Positions 34,855-43,879 of a DNA stretch of 64,000 nt are shown here, in pieces. A program made the translations under genes and the position numbers. The notes under the pieces were generated by a model. The model was not told the origin of the DNA. It saw only the letters and a list, made by a program, of their open reading frames with translations, and made no database searches. Position 1 is the first letter of the stretch. Each line of letters opens with the position of its first letter. The stretch is from Deltaproteobacteria bacterium (GTDB lineage: Bacteria > Myxococcota_A > Polyangia > Polyangiales > Polyangiaceae), in the NCBI GenBank assembly GCA_016218915.1, contig JACRCQ010000072.1:1-64000 (forward strand), written 5' to 3'.

Positions 34855-37362
34855 ATGGTTCCTCCTGCAGTGAGCGCCTACGTGGGTTGGGTGCTGCGTC
34901 ACGGACGCGCGATCTGGACCGTAGCGCTGCTGTTGTCGATTCTGTCGTTCTGGCGGACCGCCCAGGTTTTTCAGGGGCTACGCAGCGACCTCGAGAGCCT
35001 TCTTCCGTCCGACGCCCCAGCCGTGCTGGCGCTGCAGGAGCTCCGTCAGCGGATGAACGGAATCCGGGTTCTCGCCGTGGTGGTCGATGCAGGCAGCGAG
35101 CAGAATCTTCCCGCGGCCGAACGAATGCTCGGTGATCTCGCGACCAGGGTCCGCACGCTCGGGCCACCGCTGGTCGCTTCGGCTCGGGTCGACATCATCG
35201 AGGAACGATCATTCTTCGAGAAGTACGCTCCGCTCTACGTGGACCCGGCCGACCTGCAGGAGATCCGTCGTCGGATCCAGGCACGAAAGGATTGGCAAGC
35301 AGCAGAATCCGCCGGCGCCAATCTGGATGACGAGCCTGCGCCATCCGTGGATCTGTCAGACATCGAAGGGCGGTATCGGGGCAGGGACCCTTCCCGTCGC
35401 CTGCCCGCGAATGGCCGCTTGTCGAGCCCCTCCGCTCACGTATCGCTCCTGCTCATCGATGTGCCCGGCTATTCGACCGGGACCCGGCAGTACGAGGCGT
35501 TGATGGGAGCCGTGCGAAGAGAGCTGACAGCCATCGGCGGAACCGAAGCCTACGCGCCTGGCATGACCTATGGGTTTGCAGGGACTCCAGCGCTCGCAGT
35601 CGAGGAGCTGCGCTCGATCGAGGGGGACCTGACGATTTCCACCGTGCTGGTGGTGCTGGCCGTGATCCTGGCCCTCCTTGCTTTCTATCGATGGTGGCGC
35701 GCGGTTCCGGCTCTGGGCCTGCCGCTGCTGATCGGCGTTTCGTTTGCCTTCTCCGTGGCGAGCCTGCCCCCCTTCCACGTGACCTGGGTGAACTCGAACA
35801 CGGCATTCCTCGGGTCGATCATCATCGGCAACGGGATCAACTTCGGGATCATTCTGCTTGCACGCTACCTGGAGGAGCGGCGTCGCGGGATGTCCGTGCA
35901 GTCAGCCCTGGAAATCGCCATCTACGCAACGAGAGTGGGGACTGCCACTGCGGCCGCGGCCGCGGCCATCGCCTACGGCTCCCTGGTCACCACGCACTTT
36001 CGAGGGTTCTGGCAGTTCGGCGTGATTGGCGGGTTGGGCATGGCGATCTGCTGGGCGACGTCGTTCGTGCTGCTTCCGCCCCTGGTGGCTGCGCTGGACC
36101 GAGCAGGCGCTCCCAAGCAGCGACGGCGACGCGCGGGCTCGCTGACCTCGCTCCTTGCCTCGCTCGTGGTGAGCTACCCCCGAGGCGTTGCTGCCGTGGG
36201 CGTCGCGGCCACGCTCGCGGCATTGTTCGCAAGCCGGCACTTTGGCCCTTCTCGCCTGGAGACGGACTTCTCCAAGCTGCGCAGAATCGATGATACCTCT
36301 GCAGGCGCCCGGTACTGGGGACAGAAGATGGAAGCTGTCCTGGGACAACGCCTCACTCCGATCGCGCTGTTGACGCATTCGGCCCAGGAGACGAGGGCGC
36401 TGAAGAAAGCGCTGCAGGAAGAGAGAGGGCGCGACGGGCTCCTCGAATCCTGGATCGAGTCGATTCAGACGTTCGAGGACGTGCTCCCCTCGGATCAGGA
36501 GGCAAAGCTCGCGGAGCTGGAGCGGATTCGCCTTCTGGTGACCCCGGCGATGCGAGCCAAGCTGCCACCCGATCGACTCTCGCTGTTCGATCGCTTCCTT
36601 GGCGACAAGAACCCGTCGACCGTGGTGCCGTCGGACCTGCCAGCCACGCTGGTCGCCGGGCTCCAGGAACGCAACGGCGCAATCGACCGGACGGTGCTCG
36701 TGTATCCCAAGCCGGGACAGAATCGTTGGCAAGGGACGAGCATTGCAGCGTTCACGCGCAAGCTGCGCGCTGTGGCTGAGAGGGTCGCGGGGGCAGGCGA
36801 GGCGCCTGCTTTCGTGGCGGGGCAGGTCCCGTTGTCGGCAGATATCACGGAGGTGGTATTGCAGGACGCGCCCCGAGCGCTGGGGGTCGCCCTGGCAGGC
36901 GTGCTGCTGCTCGTGATCGCGGCATTTCGCTGGAGCCGCGAGACAGCGCTGGTCCTCGGCTCTCTCGCGACCGGAGTGCTGTGGTTGGTGGCTCTCACCA
37001 TGATCTTCGACATCCCGATCCACTTCGCGAACTTCATCGGATTCCCGATAGCGTTCGGGATCGGAGTGGATTACGCGGTCAATGTCGCGTGGCGACACCG
37101 TCTGGACGGCGCCCGTGACGTGGCAGAAACGATTCAATCGACCGGCGGAGCCGTGGGGCTCTGCTCGCTCACTACGATCATCGGGTATGGTTCGCTGCTG
37201 CTAGCCGACAATCGTGGATTGTATTCGTTCGGCCTGCTCTCCGTACTGGGGGAGCTGACCTGCCTGACGAGCGCAGTGGTGCTCATGCCAGCGGTGATGC
37301 TGCTACTCGAAAAGGAGATTGTGAATGGCACGCCAGCGCCGGCCGGGCCTGGGCGCGGCTGA
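34855..37362 (+). CDS. RND/MMPL-family transporter, hopanoid HpnN-like
   Basis: An 835-residue inner-membrane protein with the RND/MMPL duplicated layout: one N-terminal helix, a periplasmic domain of about 230 residues, five helices with GSIIIGNGINFGIILLARYL in helix 4, then a second periplasmic domain and five more helices with GFPIAFGIGVDYAVNVAWRH. That polar-Gly segment is the proton-relay helix region of MMPL proteins. The length and layout fit the lipid-exporting HpnN/MMPL3-type branch more than drug pumps. Downstream genes concern phospholipid headgroups, so it probably moves a lipid to the outer membrane. The specific lipid is unknown. Confidence 0.82.
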   Translation: MVPPAVSAYVGWVLRHGRAIWTVALLLSILSFWRTAQVFQGLRSDLESLLPSDAPAVLALQELRQRMNGIRVLAVVVDAGSEQNLPAAERMLGDLATRVRTLGPPLVASARVDIIEERSFFEKYAPLYVDPADLQEIRRRIQARKDWQAAESAGANLDDEPAPSVDLSDIEGRYRGRDPSRRLPANGRLSSPSAHVSLLLIDVPGYSTGTRQYEALMGAVRRELTAIGGTEAYAPGMTYGFAGTPALAVEELRSIEGDLTISTVLVVLAVILALLAFYRWWRAVPALGLPLLIGVSFAFSVASLPPFHVTWVNSNTAFLGSIIIGNGINFGIILLARYLEERRRGMSVQSALEIAIYATRVGTATAAAAAAIAYGSLVTTHFRGFWQFGVIGGLGMAICWATSFVLLPPLVAALDRAGAPKQRRRRAGSLTSLLASLVVSYPRGVAAVGVAATLAALFASRHFGPSRLETDFSKLRRIDDTSAGARYWGQKMEAVLGQRLTPIALLTHSAQETRALKKALQEERGRDGLLESWIESIQTFEDVLPSDQEAKLAELERIRLLVTPAMRAKLPPDRLSLFDRFLGDKNPSTVVPSDLPATLVAGLQERNGAIDRTVLVYPKPGQNRWQGTSIAAFTRKLRAVAERVAGAGEAPAFVAGQVPLSADITEVVLQDAPRALGVALAGVLLLVIAAFRWSRETALVLGSLATGVLWLVALTMIFDIPIHFANFIGFPIAFGIGVDYAVNVAWRHRLDGARDVAETIQSTGGAVGLCSLTTIIGYGSLLLADNRGLYSFGLLSVLGELTCLTSAVVLMPAVMLLLEKEIVNGTPAPAGPGRG

Positions 37363-37460
37363 AGCGCGCAGCAGAGAATCGTTGTCAGGGTATTGACCGG
37401 ACGACCCCTGCGTCCCCACGGATGACTTCCATTGTGTATCCAATGGGAGGGGAGGGCTGG

Positions 37461-39155
37461 ATGAGCTACGCAGACGTCGATTGGCGCCGCCTGTTTCCGT
37501 CCCTGTTGCTTGTGGCGATATCGCTCGGATCCGTCTCGTTCTACGCATTCCGATCTTCGCGCGTCGGCCTCTGGCACGATCACGAGATCGAGTCGCGCGG
37601 CGCAAGCCACTTGTTGGGAATGCGCCTGCGCAACGGCTTTGCCCTGGTCATGCGTCCGATCGTCCATGCGTTGATTCGCGCGAAGGTCCGACCCGACGCT
37701 CTGACGATCGCTTCGCTGGTGCTGTCCATTGGCGCTGGCGTCGCCATCGCACTGGGTGCCTTCCCCATCGGCGGCTGGCTCTATCTCATGTCGGGAGTCC
37801 TCGACTTCCTCGACGGGCGTGTCGCGCGGCTGACAGGCTCGGCATCCGCTGCCGGCGCTGCCCTCGACTCCGTGCTGGACCGTTATGGCGAGACGGCCGT
37901 GCTCATCGGACTCGCCTGGGCGTTTCACGACAGCTGGGTCCTGCTCGCAGTGCTGGGCACCCTGGCAGGCTCCCTGCTCGTGTCCTACGTGCGGGCGCGA
38001 GGCGAAACGCTGGGCGTGTCGTTTCTCAACATCGGATTGATGCAGCGACCCGAGCGGATCGTGCTGCTCGGTGGGACCCTGGCCTTGGGCCCTCTGCTCG
38101 AGACGCTCACCACGGATCCGCGCCAGCACCTGACCACGGTGGCGGTTCTGTGCGTGCTGGCGATTTCGACCAACTGGACAGCCTTGGTTCGCCTGCTGCA
38201 CGTGCTGTCATCGCTGCGCAAGGACGCTCCGGCGTCACAGACTTCCGCGCGCACACAGCCGGATTCCACGGCCTGGTGGAGGTGGGCATCGCTGCTGGTG
38301 GTCCCCGGAGCTGCGGGGCTGCTGTCCGTGGTAACGCCGCTGAGGGCCGAGCACTACATCGGAGCAGGCGCGTTCCTGGTGCTGGCGTGGCTCGGGCCTG
38401 GCGCGAGACGCTTCAGCTGGCTCATCTCGCCCTTCGTGGCCAGCGCACTTCTCTACGACATGTTCCGACTCGTGGCCCCCTTGCGTGGACCCATCCAGGC
38501 TGATGACCTGCATGACCTGGAGCTGGCGCTGTTCCCGATCGCAATGAACGAGACCGTGGTGACGCCGAGCCGGTTTTTTGCCGCTCACCGCGTTGGCTGG
38601 GTCGACGCGGCGGGAGGCGCTGCCTACTTCCTGGCGACGTTCCAGGGGATCGTGGTGGCCGCCTGGCTATTCTTTCGCGATCCGAAGGCGATGCGTGTGC
38701 TCGGGCTGAGCGTCCTTGCGGTGTGTGTAGCCGCAATTACCATCCGGCTCCTGTACCCGACGGCGCCACCCTGGTACTTCGATGTCCCAGTCAACTCACC
38801 GTGGCCCACGGCTCTGGGCGCAGAGTCCGGTGCAGCAGCGCGCGGCTCGGGCCTGCTCGGAGCGATGCCTTCGTTGCAGGTTTCCTTCTCAGTCCTGGTC
38901 CTCTGCGCCACCTGGAGGCAGGGCGCGCTCTGGAGATTGGGGACCGCGACGCTGGCTGCGGCCATCGCCTTCGCATCCGTGTACCTTGGAAATCACTACG
39001 TCGTAGATGTCCTGGCCGCGGCGAGCCTGGCAATCGTGGCGCATCTCGCGGTCAGCTGGCTGCTGGAGGAACGCTCGACCGGCCTGCACGTGTACACGAG
39101 CGCCCACACTCCCTCGTCCGCCCACCAGCACCACGGCCCCCTGATCGGCTCCTAG
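37461..39155 (+). CDS. CDP-alcohol phosphatidyltransferase fused to a PAP2/IPC-synthase-like domain
   Basis: A 564-residue polytopic membrane protein with a ggaggggagg site before ATG 37461. The N-terminal half (1-240) is a CDP-alcohol phosphatidyltransferase with the full signature D118-G-x2-A-R-x8-G-x3-D136-x3-D140, so it should transfer a phosphatidyl-like group from a CDP-lipid to an alcohol. The C-terminal half (about 270-540) resembles the PAP2/inositol-phosphorylceramide synthase fold (AMPSLQVSF at about 468-476, GNHYVVDVLA around 511-519). The usual first catalytic His of AMPSLH is Gln473 here, while H512 and D516 are kept. The fusion suggests two consecutive steps on one lipid, but the second half may be inactive. 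Confidence 0.85.
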   Translation: MSYADVDWRRLFPSLLLVAISLGSVSFYAFRSSRVGLWHDHEIESRGASHLLGMRLRNGFALVMRPIVHALIRAKVRPDALTIASLVLSIGAGVAIALGAFPIGGWLYLMSGVLDFLDGRVARLTGSASAAGAALDSVLDRYGETAVLIGLAWAFHDSWVLLAVLGTLAGSLLVSYVRARGETLGVSFLNIGLMQRPERIVLLGGTLALGPLLETLTTDPRQHLTTVAVLCVLAISTNWTALVRLLHVLSSLRKDAPASQTSARTQPDSTAWWRWASLLVVPGAAGLLSVVTPLRAEHYIGAGAFLVLAWLGPGARRFSWLISPFVASALLYDMFRLVAPLRGPIQADDLHDLELALFPIAMNETVVTPSRFFAAHRVGWVDAAGGAAYFLATFQGIVVAAWLFFRDPKAMRVLGLSVLAVCVAAITIRLLYPTAPPWYFDVPVNSPWPTALGAESGAAARGSGLLGAMPSLQVSFSVLVLCATWRQGALWRLGTATLAAAIAFASVYLGNHYVVDVLAAASLAIVAHLAVSWLLEERSTGLHVYTSAHTPSSAHQHHGPLIGS

Positions 39156-40039
39156 CGCTCGCAGCTCCTCGGGTCGATCTCGTAGAGCTTGTCCGTGAGA
39201 TCCTTCGCCATGTGTCCTGACTTGCCGAATCTTCCTTCTCCCCAGGGGTCGAACCGCTGGAGCTGCGGCTCGGTCCACCCAAGCTCCGGGCGCACGAATC
39301 CACTCGTCGTCAAGTCAGCGACCATCGAATTGCCCGGCTCTCCCGCGTTCGTCATGGGCGGGGCGGCCGCGACCGCCTGACGGGAGCAACCGCCGAAGTC
39401 GCACACGAAGCTGAAGCTGCAGATCTCTTCTGACAGATAGCTGCCGTGCTTGTTGGCGGAGGAGAACACGACCGGGTAGCGCTGCCCGTCTCGCAGCGCC
39501 CAGGAGCAGGACTTGCACCCTGGCAGCCTGCCACAGGTCATCACAGACTCGCAAAGCGTGCCGTGATGCGCGACCGTGCGCACGGCGAGAATGCCTTGGG
39601 GCGCCGGCACGGAAGGGTCTGCGAGCACGGAGAAGAGCTCGCTGTCGCCAACGTGCCCCCGCAAGCCGCAATCATGCTGGTAGAGAACATCGTAGCGGAT
39701 CAGGATCTTGTCCGGCGACCGCGGATGAGGGCTGAGGCGGTAGAGCACGCCGTGCAACGGGCAGCGATCGTGCGCGGACAACGAGTAGAAGGGGAAGTAG
39801 GCGTGCGCCAGCTCGTCCTCCAGGTCGTCCGGAATCCCGTCAGCGTCCGAGTCCTTCAATCGCTCGCCCGCCGCTGCAGCGTAGGAGCGCACGAAGTGAG
39901 GCGGGCGAGGCGAAAGCGCTCCAGCCTCGATGTCAGGCCCTCGATCCGCGAAAGGGCTCGAGGAGACGAGGCAGGAGAGGTGAGCGAAGAACAGGGCAGC
40001 GACAGGGAGCAGCGATGCGCGCGAAACAACAGCGTGCAT
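39152..40039 (-). CDS. Secreted protein resembling VPS62/DUF946-type surface proteins
   Basis: A 295-residue protein starting at ATG 40039 with a hydrophobic signal peptide. A mature-region DSDADGIPDDLED loop is a thrombospondin-3-like calcium site. The following part (LAHAYFPFYSLSAHDRCPLH, RYDVLYQHDCGLRGHVGDSE) recalls the VPS62/DUF946 family, where a GHxGDxE segment is conserved. Ten Cys in the mature part suggest disulfides and an extracellular location. The function is unknown. It sits on the opposite strand inside the lipid locus, its stop overlapping the fusion-enzyme stop, so it is probably unrelated to it. Confidence 0.6.
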   Translation of the reverse strand: MHAVVSRASLLPVAALFFAHLSCLVSSSPFADRGPDIEAGALSPRPPHFVRSYAAAAGERLKDSDADGIPDDLEDELAHAYFPFYSLSAHDRCPLHGVLYRLSPHPRSPDKILIRYDVLYQHDCGLRGHVGDSELFSVLADPSVPAPQGILAVRTVAHHGTLCESVMTCGRLPGCKSCSWALRDGQRYPVVFSSANKHGSYLSEEICSFSFVCDFGGCSRQAVAAAPPMTNAGEPGNSMVADLTTSGFVRPELGWTEPQLQRFDPWGEGRFGKSGHMAKDLTDKLYEIDPRSCER

Positions 40040-40202
40040 GGCATGCGACTGTACACGAGCGTGATCACGACACCAACTCAAATGAGAGCATCCGCGCCTG
40101 TCCGCTGATCAATTGTCTCACTTGTAACGATATTGTCGCCAAGGGCCCATTGCCGAACCGACCTCGCGTGCACCATGGTCGCAACGGAGGGGAGTGTGCT
40201 GC

Positions 40203-41252
40203 ATGGTAGCGGATGATCCGCCCGTCGGGTGGCGAGCACGCACTCACGTGCGGCCCGGTCCTCGCGGGAGGTGGCTGCAGATTGCGCTGGTGAGCGCGTG
40301 CTGGATCAGCTGTCTGGCAGCCGCGATCCTGTACGGAGACTCGCTGACCGATGCCTGGCACCGGGCGATTCGCGTTCACTGGGCAGCTCTGGCCATGGTT
40401 CTGCCCATGTTCCTCGTATGGAATCACGCAGCGGCGATCGGCTGGCGCGTGCTGCTCGAAAGGCTCGCGCCTGGCGACGCTCCCTCCGCGATCCGGCTCA
40501 CGCTCATCCGGATCCAGGGGCAGGCGGTCAATCTCGTTCTTCCGCTCTTCGGGCTTGGCGGAGATCTGACGCGGACGATGCTCCTGACCCGGGAGAGCAC
40601 GCGGCTCGGGGTTGGGGCGCCCTCGGTGGCACTCGACTCCATGACCTCGCTGACAGCCGGATTGATATTCAGCATAGTGGGCGTTTCGCTGGGGAGCGCA
40701 GCGCTGCCCGGAGGTGCGATCTCGCTCGCAACCCTTGTCGGCGTGGCCGCCGTGGCTCTCGTGGGGCTGTACGCCGTACCATCCATGGCACGGCGTGCCG
40801 CGCGCTGGCCGCTTCCCGAATCCTGGTCCCCGGTCCGCTCCACACTGCGTCACCTCGCAGGCGCGAGCGTGTCTCTGCGCGCGTCGTTCCGATGGAGCAT
40901 CGTCTGGCATCTCGTGGAGCGGTGCCTCATGGCAGCCGAGATCTGGGTGCTTTCCTGGGGATTGGGCCTTCATCTTGGCGTGTCGCAGACGCTGTTCGTC
41001 GCCGGCGTGCTGACAGCGTCGTCCTTCGTCTTGTTCTTCGTGCCCGGGCAGCTCGGCGTGGCAGAGGGTGGCCTCTCCGTCGGCTTCGCAGCGCTGGGGC
41101 TGCCTGCAGAAATCGGCCTGGGCGCTGCGTTGATTCGACGGGCTCGGCAGCTGCTCTTCATGTGTGCGGGGCTTGCTTGGCTTGCGTTGTCACAGTCACG
41201 CGCGACGGTCCGGGCCAGGAGTCCGCGTCCTGCCTCCAGTGCAGGAGGCTGA
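40203..41252 (+). CDS. UPF0104/lysylphosphatidylglycerol-synthase-type integral membrane protein
   Basis: A 349-residue protein with about eight hydrophobic segments and no soluble catalytic domain, like HpnL and the flippase half of LPG synthases (AglD-like family). The conserved family elements GWRVLLERL, NLVLPLFGLGGDLTRTMLL and SFVLFFVPGQLGVAEGGLSVGF are present. ATG 40203 is preferred over the GTG at 40194 because of ribosome-site spacing. Such proteins are thought to flip or help transfer lipid-linked groups. It is 17 bp upstream of a GT4 glycosyltransferase and so likely coupled to glycolipid formation. Confidence 0.82.
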   Translation: MVADDPPVGWRARTHVRPGPRGRWLQIALVSACWISCLAAAILYGDSLTDAWHRAIRVHWAALAMVLPMFLVWNHAAAIGWRVLLERLAPGDAPSAIRLTLIRIQGQAVNLVLPLFGLGGDLTRTMLLTRESTRLGVGAPSVALDSMTSLTAGLIFSIVGVSLGSAALPGGAISLATLVGVAAVALVGLYAVPSMARRAARWPLPESWSPVRSTLRHLAGASVSLRASFRWSIVWHLVERCLMAAEIWVLSWGLGLHLGVSQTLFVAGVLTASSFVLFFVPGQLGVAEGGLSVGFAALGLPAEIGLGAALIRRARQLLFMCAGLAWLALSQSRATVRARSPRPASSAGG

Positions 41253-41269
41253 TCGGTTTCGGGGGAGAC

Positions 41270-42448
41270 ATGCGCATACTCTATCTGCAACAGGCGGAGC
41301 GATTCGGCGGGGCTGAGCGTCAGGCTCTGGTCGCCATGCGGCTGCTACCCGAGTACGGCGTGGAGGTCTTGCCCGTCGTGGGCCCTGGGAAGCCTCTGTG
41401 CCGCGCTCTCGACGAAGCACGAACGAAGTACGTGTACTGCCCGGAGCTACCTGACGGCTTCGAGGGACCGGCGAGCTATCGAGCGCGGGTCGCGCGAACG
41501 GCTGGGTACGTTCGTTCCTACTTCCAGCTGCGGGACCGCGTGGCAGGGCTGGCAAAGGAGTTCGACGCTGATCTGATCTACGCAAGCCGGCCTTTTGGAT
41601 GGGTGGTAGGAGGGGGCGCCGCGCGACGCGCGGGGCTTCCGGTGGTGTGGCGCACAGGCTCCCGCACCACGACGCTGCATCAGCGCTTGTGGCTGAAGAT
41701 CGGAGCCTGGCGCTATCGTCCCACCGCGCTGGTGGGCAACTGCCAGGCAGTCATCGACAGCCTGGCGCCGCTGATGAGCTGCCCGACGTTCGTGGTTCGC
41801 AATGGCGTGGACTTGGCGGTGTTCGACCCGCGTCGCGTGCGCCCCTGGTTCCGCTCGCTTCCAGGCATCGGCGACTCGCCTGTGATCGGCGTGGTCGCCC
41901 GACCAGCCCCAGAGAAGGGCTTCGACAGCCTGGTGGCAGCCATGAGCATGCTCGTGGAGCGTGTCCCGTCGGTCAAGCTGCTGATCGCCGGCGACTATCC
42001 GTGGCGTGCCCAGTACGAGGAAGCCCTGGCGCGGACCTCCAAGGGTGCGACCCACTTCGTGGGGCACACCGACGACATTGCGAGCTTCTACGCGAGCTGC
42101 GACGTCGTCTGCCTGGCGTCGCGGGAGCGCTCCGTCGAAGGCTCCTCCAACGCAGTCCTCGAAGCCATGGCGATGAAGCGCGCCGTGGTCGCAACGCGCG
42201 TCGGTGGCATTCCCGAAGCGGTGACTCACGGCATCCACGGCTATCTCGTGCCGCCCGACGATCCGTACTCGCTCTCTCACTACCTGACGAGCCTGCTCGT
42301 GTCCCCGCTGTTGCGGCAACGCATGGGCAACGCGGGTCGAGCCTTGATTGAATCGAGCTACTCTGAGCGCGAGTCGGTCCGACGCCTTGCGGAGGTGCTC
42401 GGCCACATCAGCGGCAAGCAGACGGTGATGGCAGAAGCAGCGGAGTAG
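41270..42448 (+). CDS. GT4-family glycosyltransferase
   Basis: A 392-residue cytoplasmic/peripheral glycosyltransferase with the GT-B fold. An N-terminal Gly-rich loop (ERFGGAERQA) binds near the sugar acceptor. The donor-side motifs VIGVVARPAPEKGFDSLVAA and RERSVEGSSNAVLEAMAMKR hold the conserved Lys and the E-x7-E retaining-GT4 motif. VRNGVDLAVFDPRR is also typical. ATG 41270 has a gggggag site; the frame upstream is only the shadow of the membrane protein. Donor and acceptor are unknown. Its position suggests glycosylation of the lipid made by the locus. Confidence 0.9.
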   Translation: MRILYLQQAERFGGAERQALVAMRLLPEYGVEVLPVVGPGKPLCRALDEARTKYVYCPELPDGFEGPASYRARVARTAGYVRSYFQLRDRVAGLAKEFDADLIYASRPFGWVVGGGAARRAGLPVVWRTGSRTTTLHQRLWLKIGAWRYRPTALVGNCQAVIDSLAPLMSCPTFVVRNGVDLAVFDPRRVRPWFRSLPGIGDSPVIGVVARPAPEKGFDSLVAAMSMLVERVPSVKLLIAGDYPWRAQYEEALARTSKGATHFVGHTDDIASFYASCDVVCLASRERSVEGSSNAVLEAMAMKRAVVATRVGGIPEAVTHGIHGYLVPPDDPYSLSHYLTSLLVSPLLRQRMGNAGRALIESSYSERESVRRLAEVLGHISGKQTVMAEAAE

Positions 42449-42459
42449 GCCCCGAACGC

Positions 42460-43647
42460 CTACTTCCAGGCGCAATGGAGCTTGAGCAGGAACACGTCTG
42501 CAGCGGGCACCCTGCGTAGCGAGCCCTGATGTGCGTCCGCCGGCTGCATGGGAAGCTGCTGGTAGTTCGGAGCCTGCCCCCGGAGGTACTCGAAGTAGAA
42601 CGAGGCCTCTCGAACGATCTCCCATCGCACCGCGAGGTCGAGGTTCCAGACCGCCTGCTCGAAGTCGGGATTCGCCTGCGGAGGCTCGCTCGAGGGCGCC
42701 AGCCGTCGTAGCTCGATGTTCTGCCACCGACTGTTGGGATTGGCCTGGAACACGCTCGTGCTGTCGTAGTCTCCCACGGTCATCAGCAGGCGCGCCGAAG
42801 CCAGCATGGACAGACGGGGCAGCACCTTTGCCGTGGACCGGACCGCAGCGCCCATGCCCCGCGCGGTCAGCTGGCCGAACAAGTAGTCTCCAGGGGTTTC
42901 GCCCCAGCCCAGGTAGCGCGGCTCGCCCGTGGTGTAGTAGGCACCCGGCACGACATCGACCTGCCACTGCGGGAGGGCCCGCCACGACAGCACGGCTTCG
43001 GCGTTCAAGTTGTGGCCTCCGGTGATTCGCTGCGCCTGGCCGCTGAGCTTCAAGGACACCGCGGAGCCGGGGTCCGACGATACGCCGGCCTCGAAGCCCG
43101 CGGCCGACGAGCGCTGCACCGAGGCCGCACCGGCCAGCTCGCGGTCATCGTAGCGGGATGGGCGGAACTGCAGGGCTGCGGAAGCGCGCCAGTCGTTGCC
43201 GAGCCCCACGGAGGCGCTCACCTGGCCGCCTTTCTGCTTGGAGACGCCCCCTACGTTGTTTTTCATGAAGGCGCTCAGGAAGTCGCCGGAGTCCGAGTCA
43301 GCCCTGCGCCCACGGACGGGCGCCAGCACGAGCGCCGGGGAGGCGCCGCCCGCTTGCGCAGCGGGCATCAGCACGCGGAGCTCCAGCCGCGTCGGCAATA
43401 CTGACATAGCGTGCGTTGGAGTCCTGCCCGGCCCGTACCCTGGCGAAACGTGCATGATCGGGGATTCGGCCTCTGGGCCCGGGCTGGCCGGCGGCTCGCG
43501 ACGGTACCGAATGGGCGCCAGCGATTCGATGGTACGGCGCTGCAGCATGGAAGCTTCCACCGCCCTTTGCACCGTCGAAACGACGTGCGCGTGGGCATGC
43601 TGCATGATGACGCTGGGCTCCAGCGGAAGTCCGGCCAGGAAAAGCAA
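42460..43647 (-). CDS. C-terminal DUF5916-like beta-barrel fragment, possibly a 5'-truncated gene
   Basis: A 395-codon frame, open back to a stop at 43720, without an ATG near its start, ribosome-binding site or signal peptide. The TTG at 43647 is only the furthest recognisable start. The C-terminal 280 residues alternate like an outer-membrane barrel and end in VFLLKLHCAWK. Together with VRWEIVREASFYFEYLRGQ they resemble the C-terminal part of DUF5916 proteins, which are normally twice as long and begin with a CBM9-like domain. The first 80 residues show no domain. It is most likely a decayed gene, or a barrel whose real start I cannot see. Confidence 0.5.
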   Translation of the reverse strand: MLFLAGLPLEPSVIMQHAHAHVVSTVQRAVEASMLQRRTIESLAPIRYRREPPASPGPEAESPIMHVSPGYGPGRTPTHAMSVLPTRLELRVLMPAAQAGGASPALVLAPVRGRRADSDSGDFLSAFMKNNVGGVSKQKGGQVSASVGLGNDWRASAALQFRPSRYDDRELAGAASVQRSSAAGFEAGVSSDPGSAVSLKLSGQAQRITGGHNLNAEAVLSWRALPQWQVDVVPGAYYTTGEPRYLGWGETPGDYLFGQLTARGMGAAVRSTAKVLPRLSMLASARLLMTVGDYDSTSVFQANPNSRWQNIELRRLAPSSEPPQANPDFEQAVWNLDLAVRWEIVREASFYFEYLRGQAPNYQQLPMQPADAHQGSLRRVPAADVFLLKLHCAWK

Positions 43648-43879
43648 CGTGCTGCGTGCTCCGGGGGCTCGAGGACCGGCCGCAAAGGGGCCAATCCGAG
43701 CGTCATCCTGACATGGGAGTCACGAACACGTATAGAGGGAACTGACACGTTGCGGTCGTTTGGTGCGATGATGTCTGCAACCCGATGCGAGTGTGAGAGC
43801 GCGAATCCCGGGCTCCTGCCGCGACCCTCCAATAACGCATAAAGAGTGGCAGAACGATTGACCCGGCCGAAGGCTTGTC

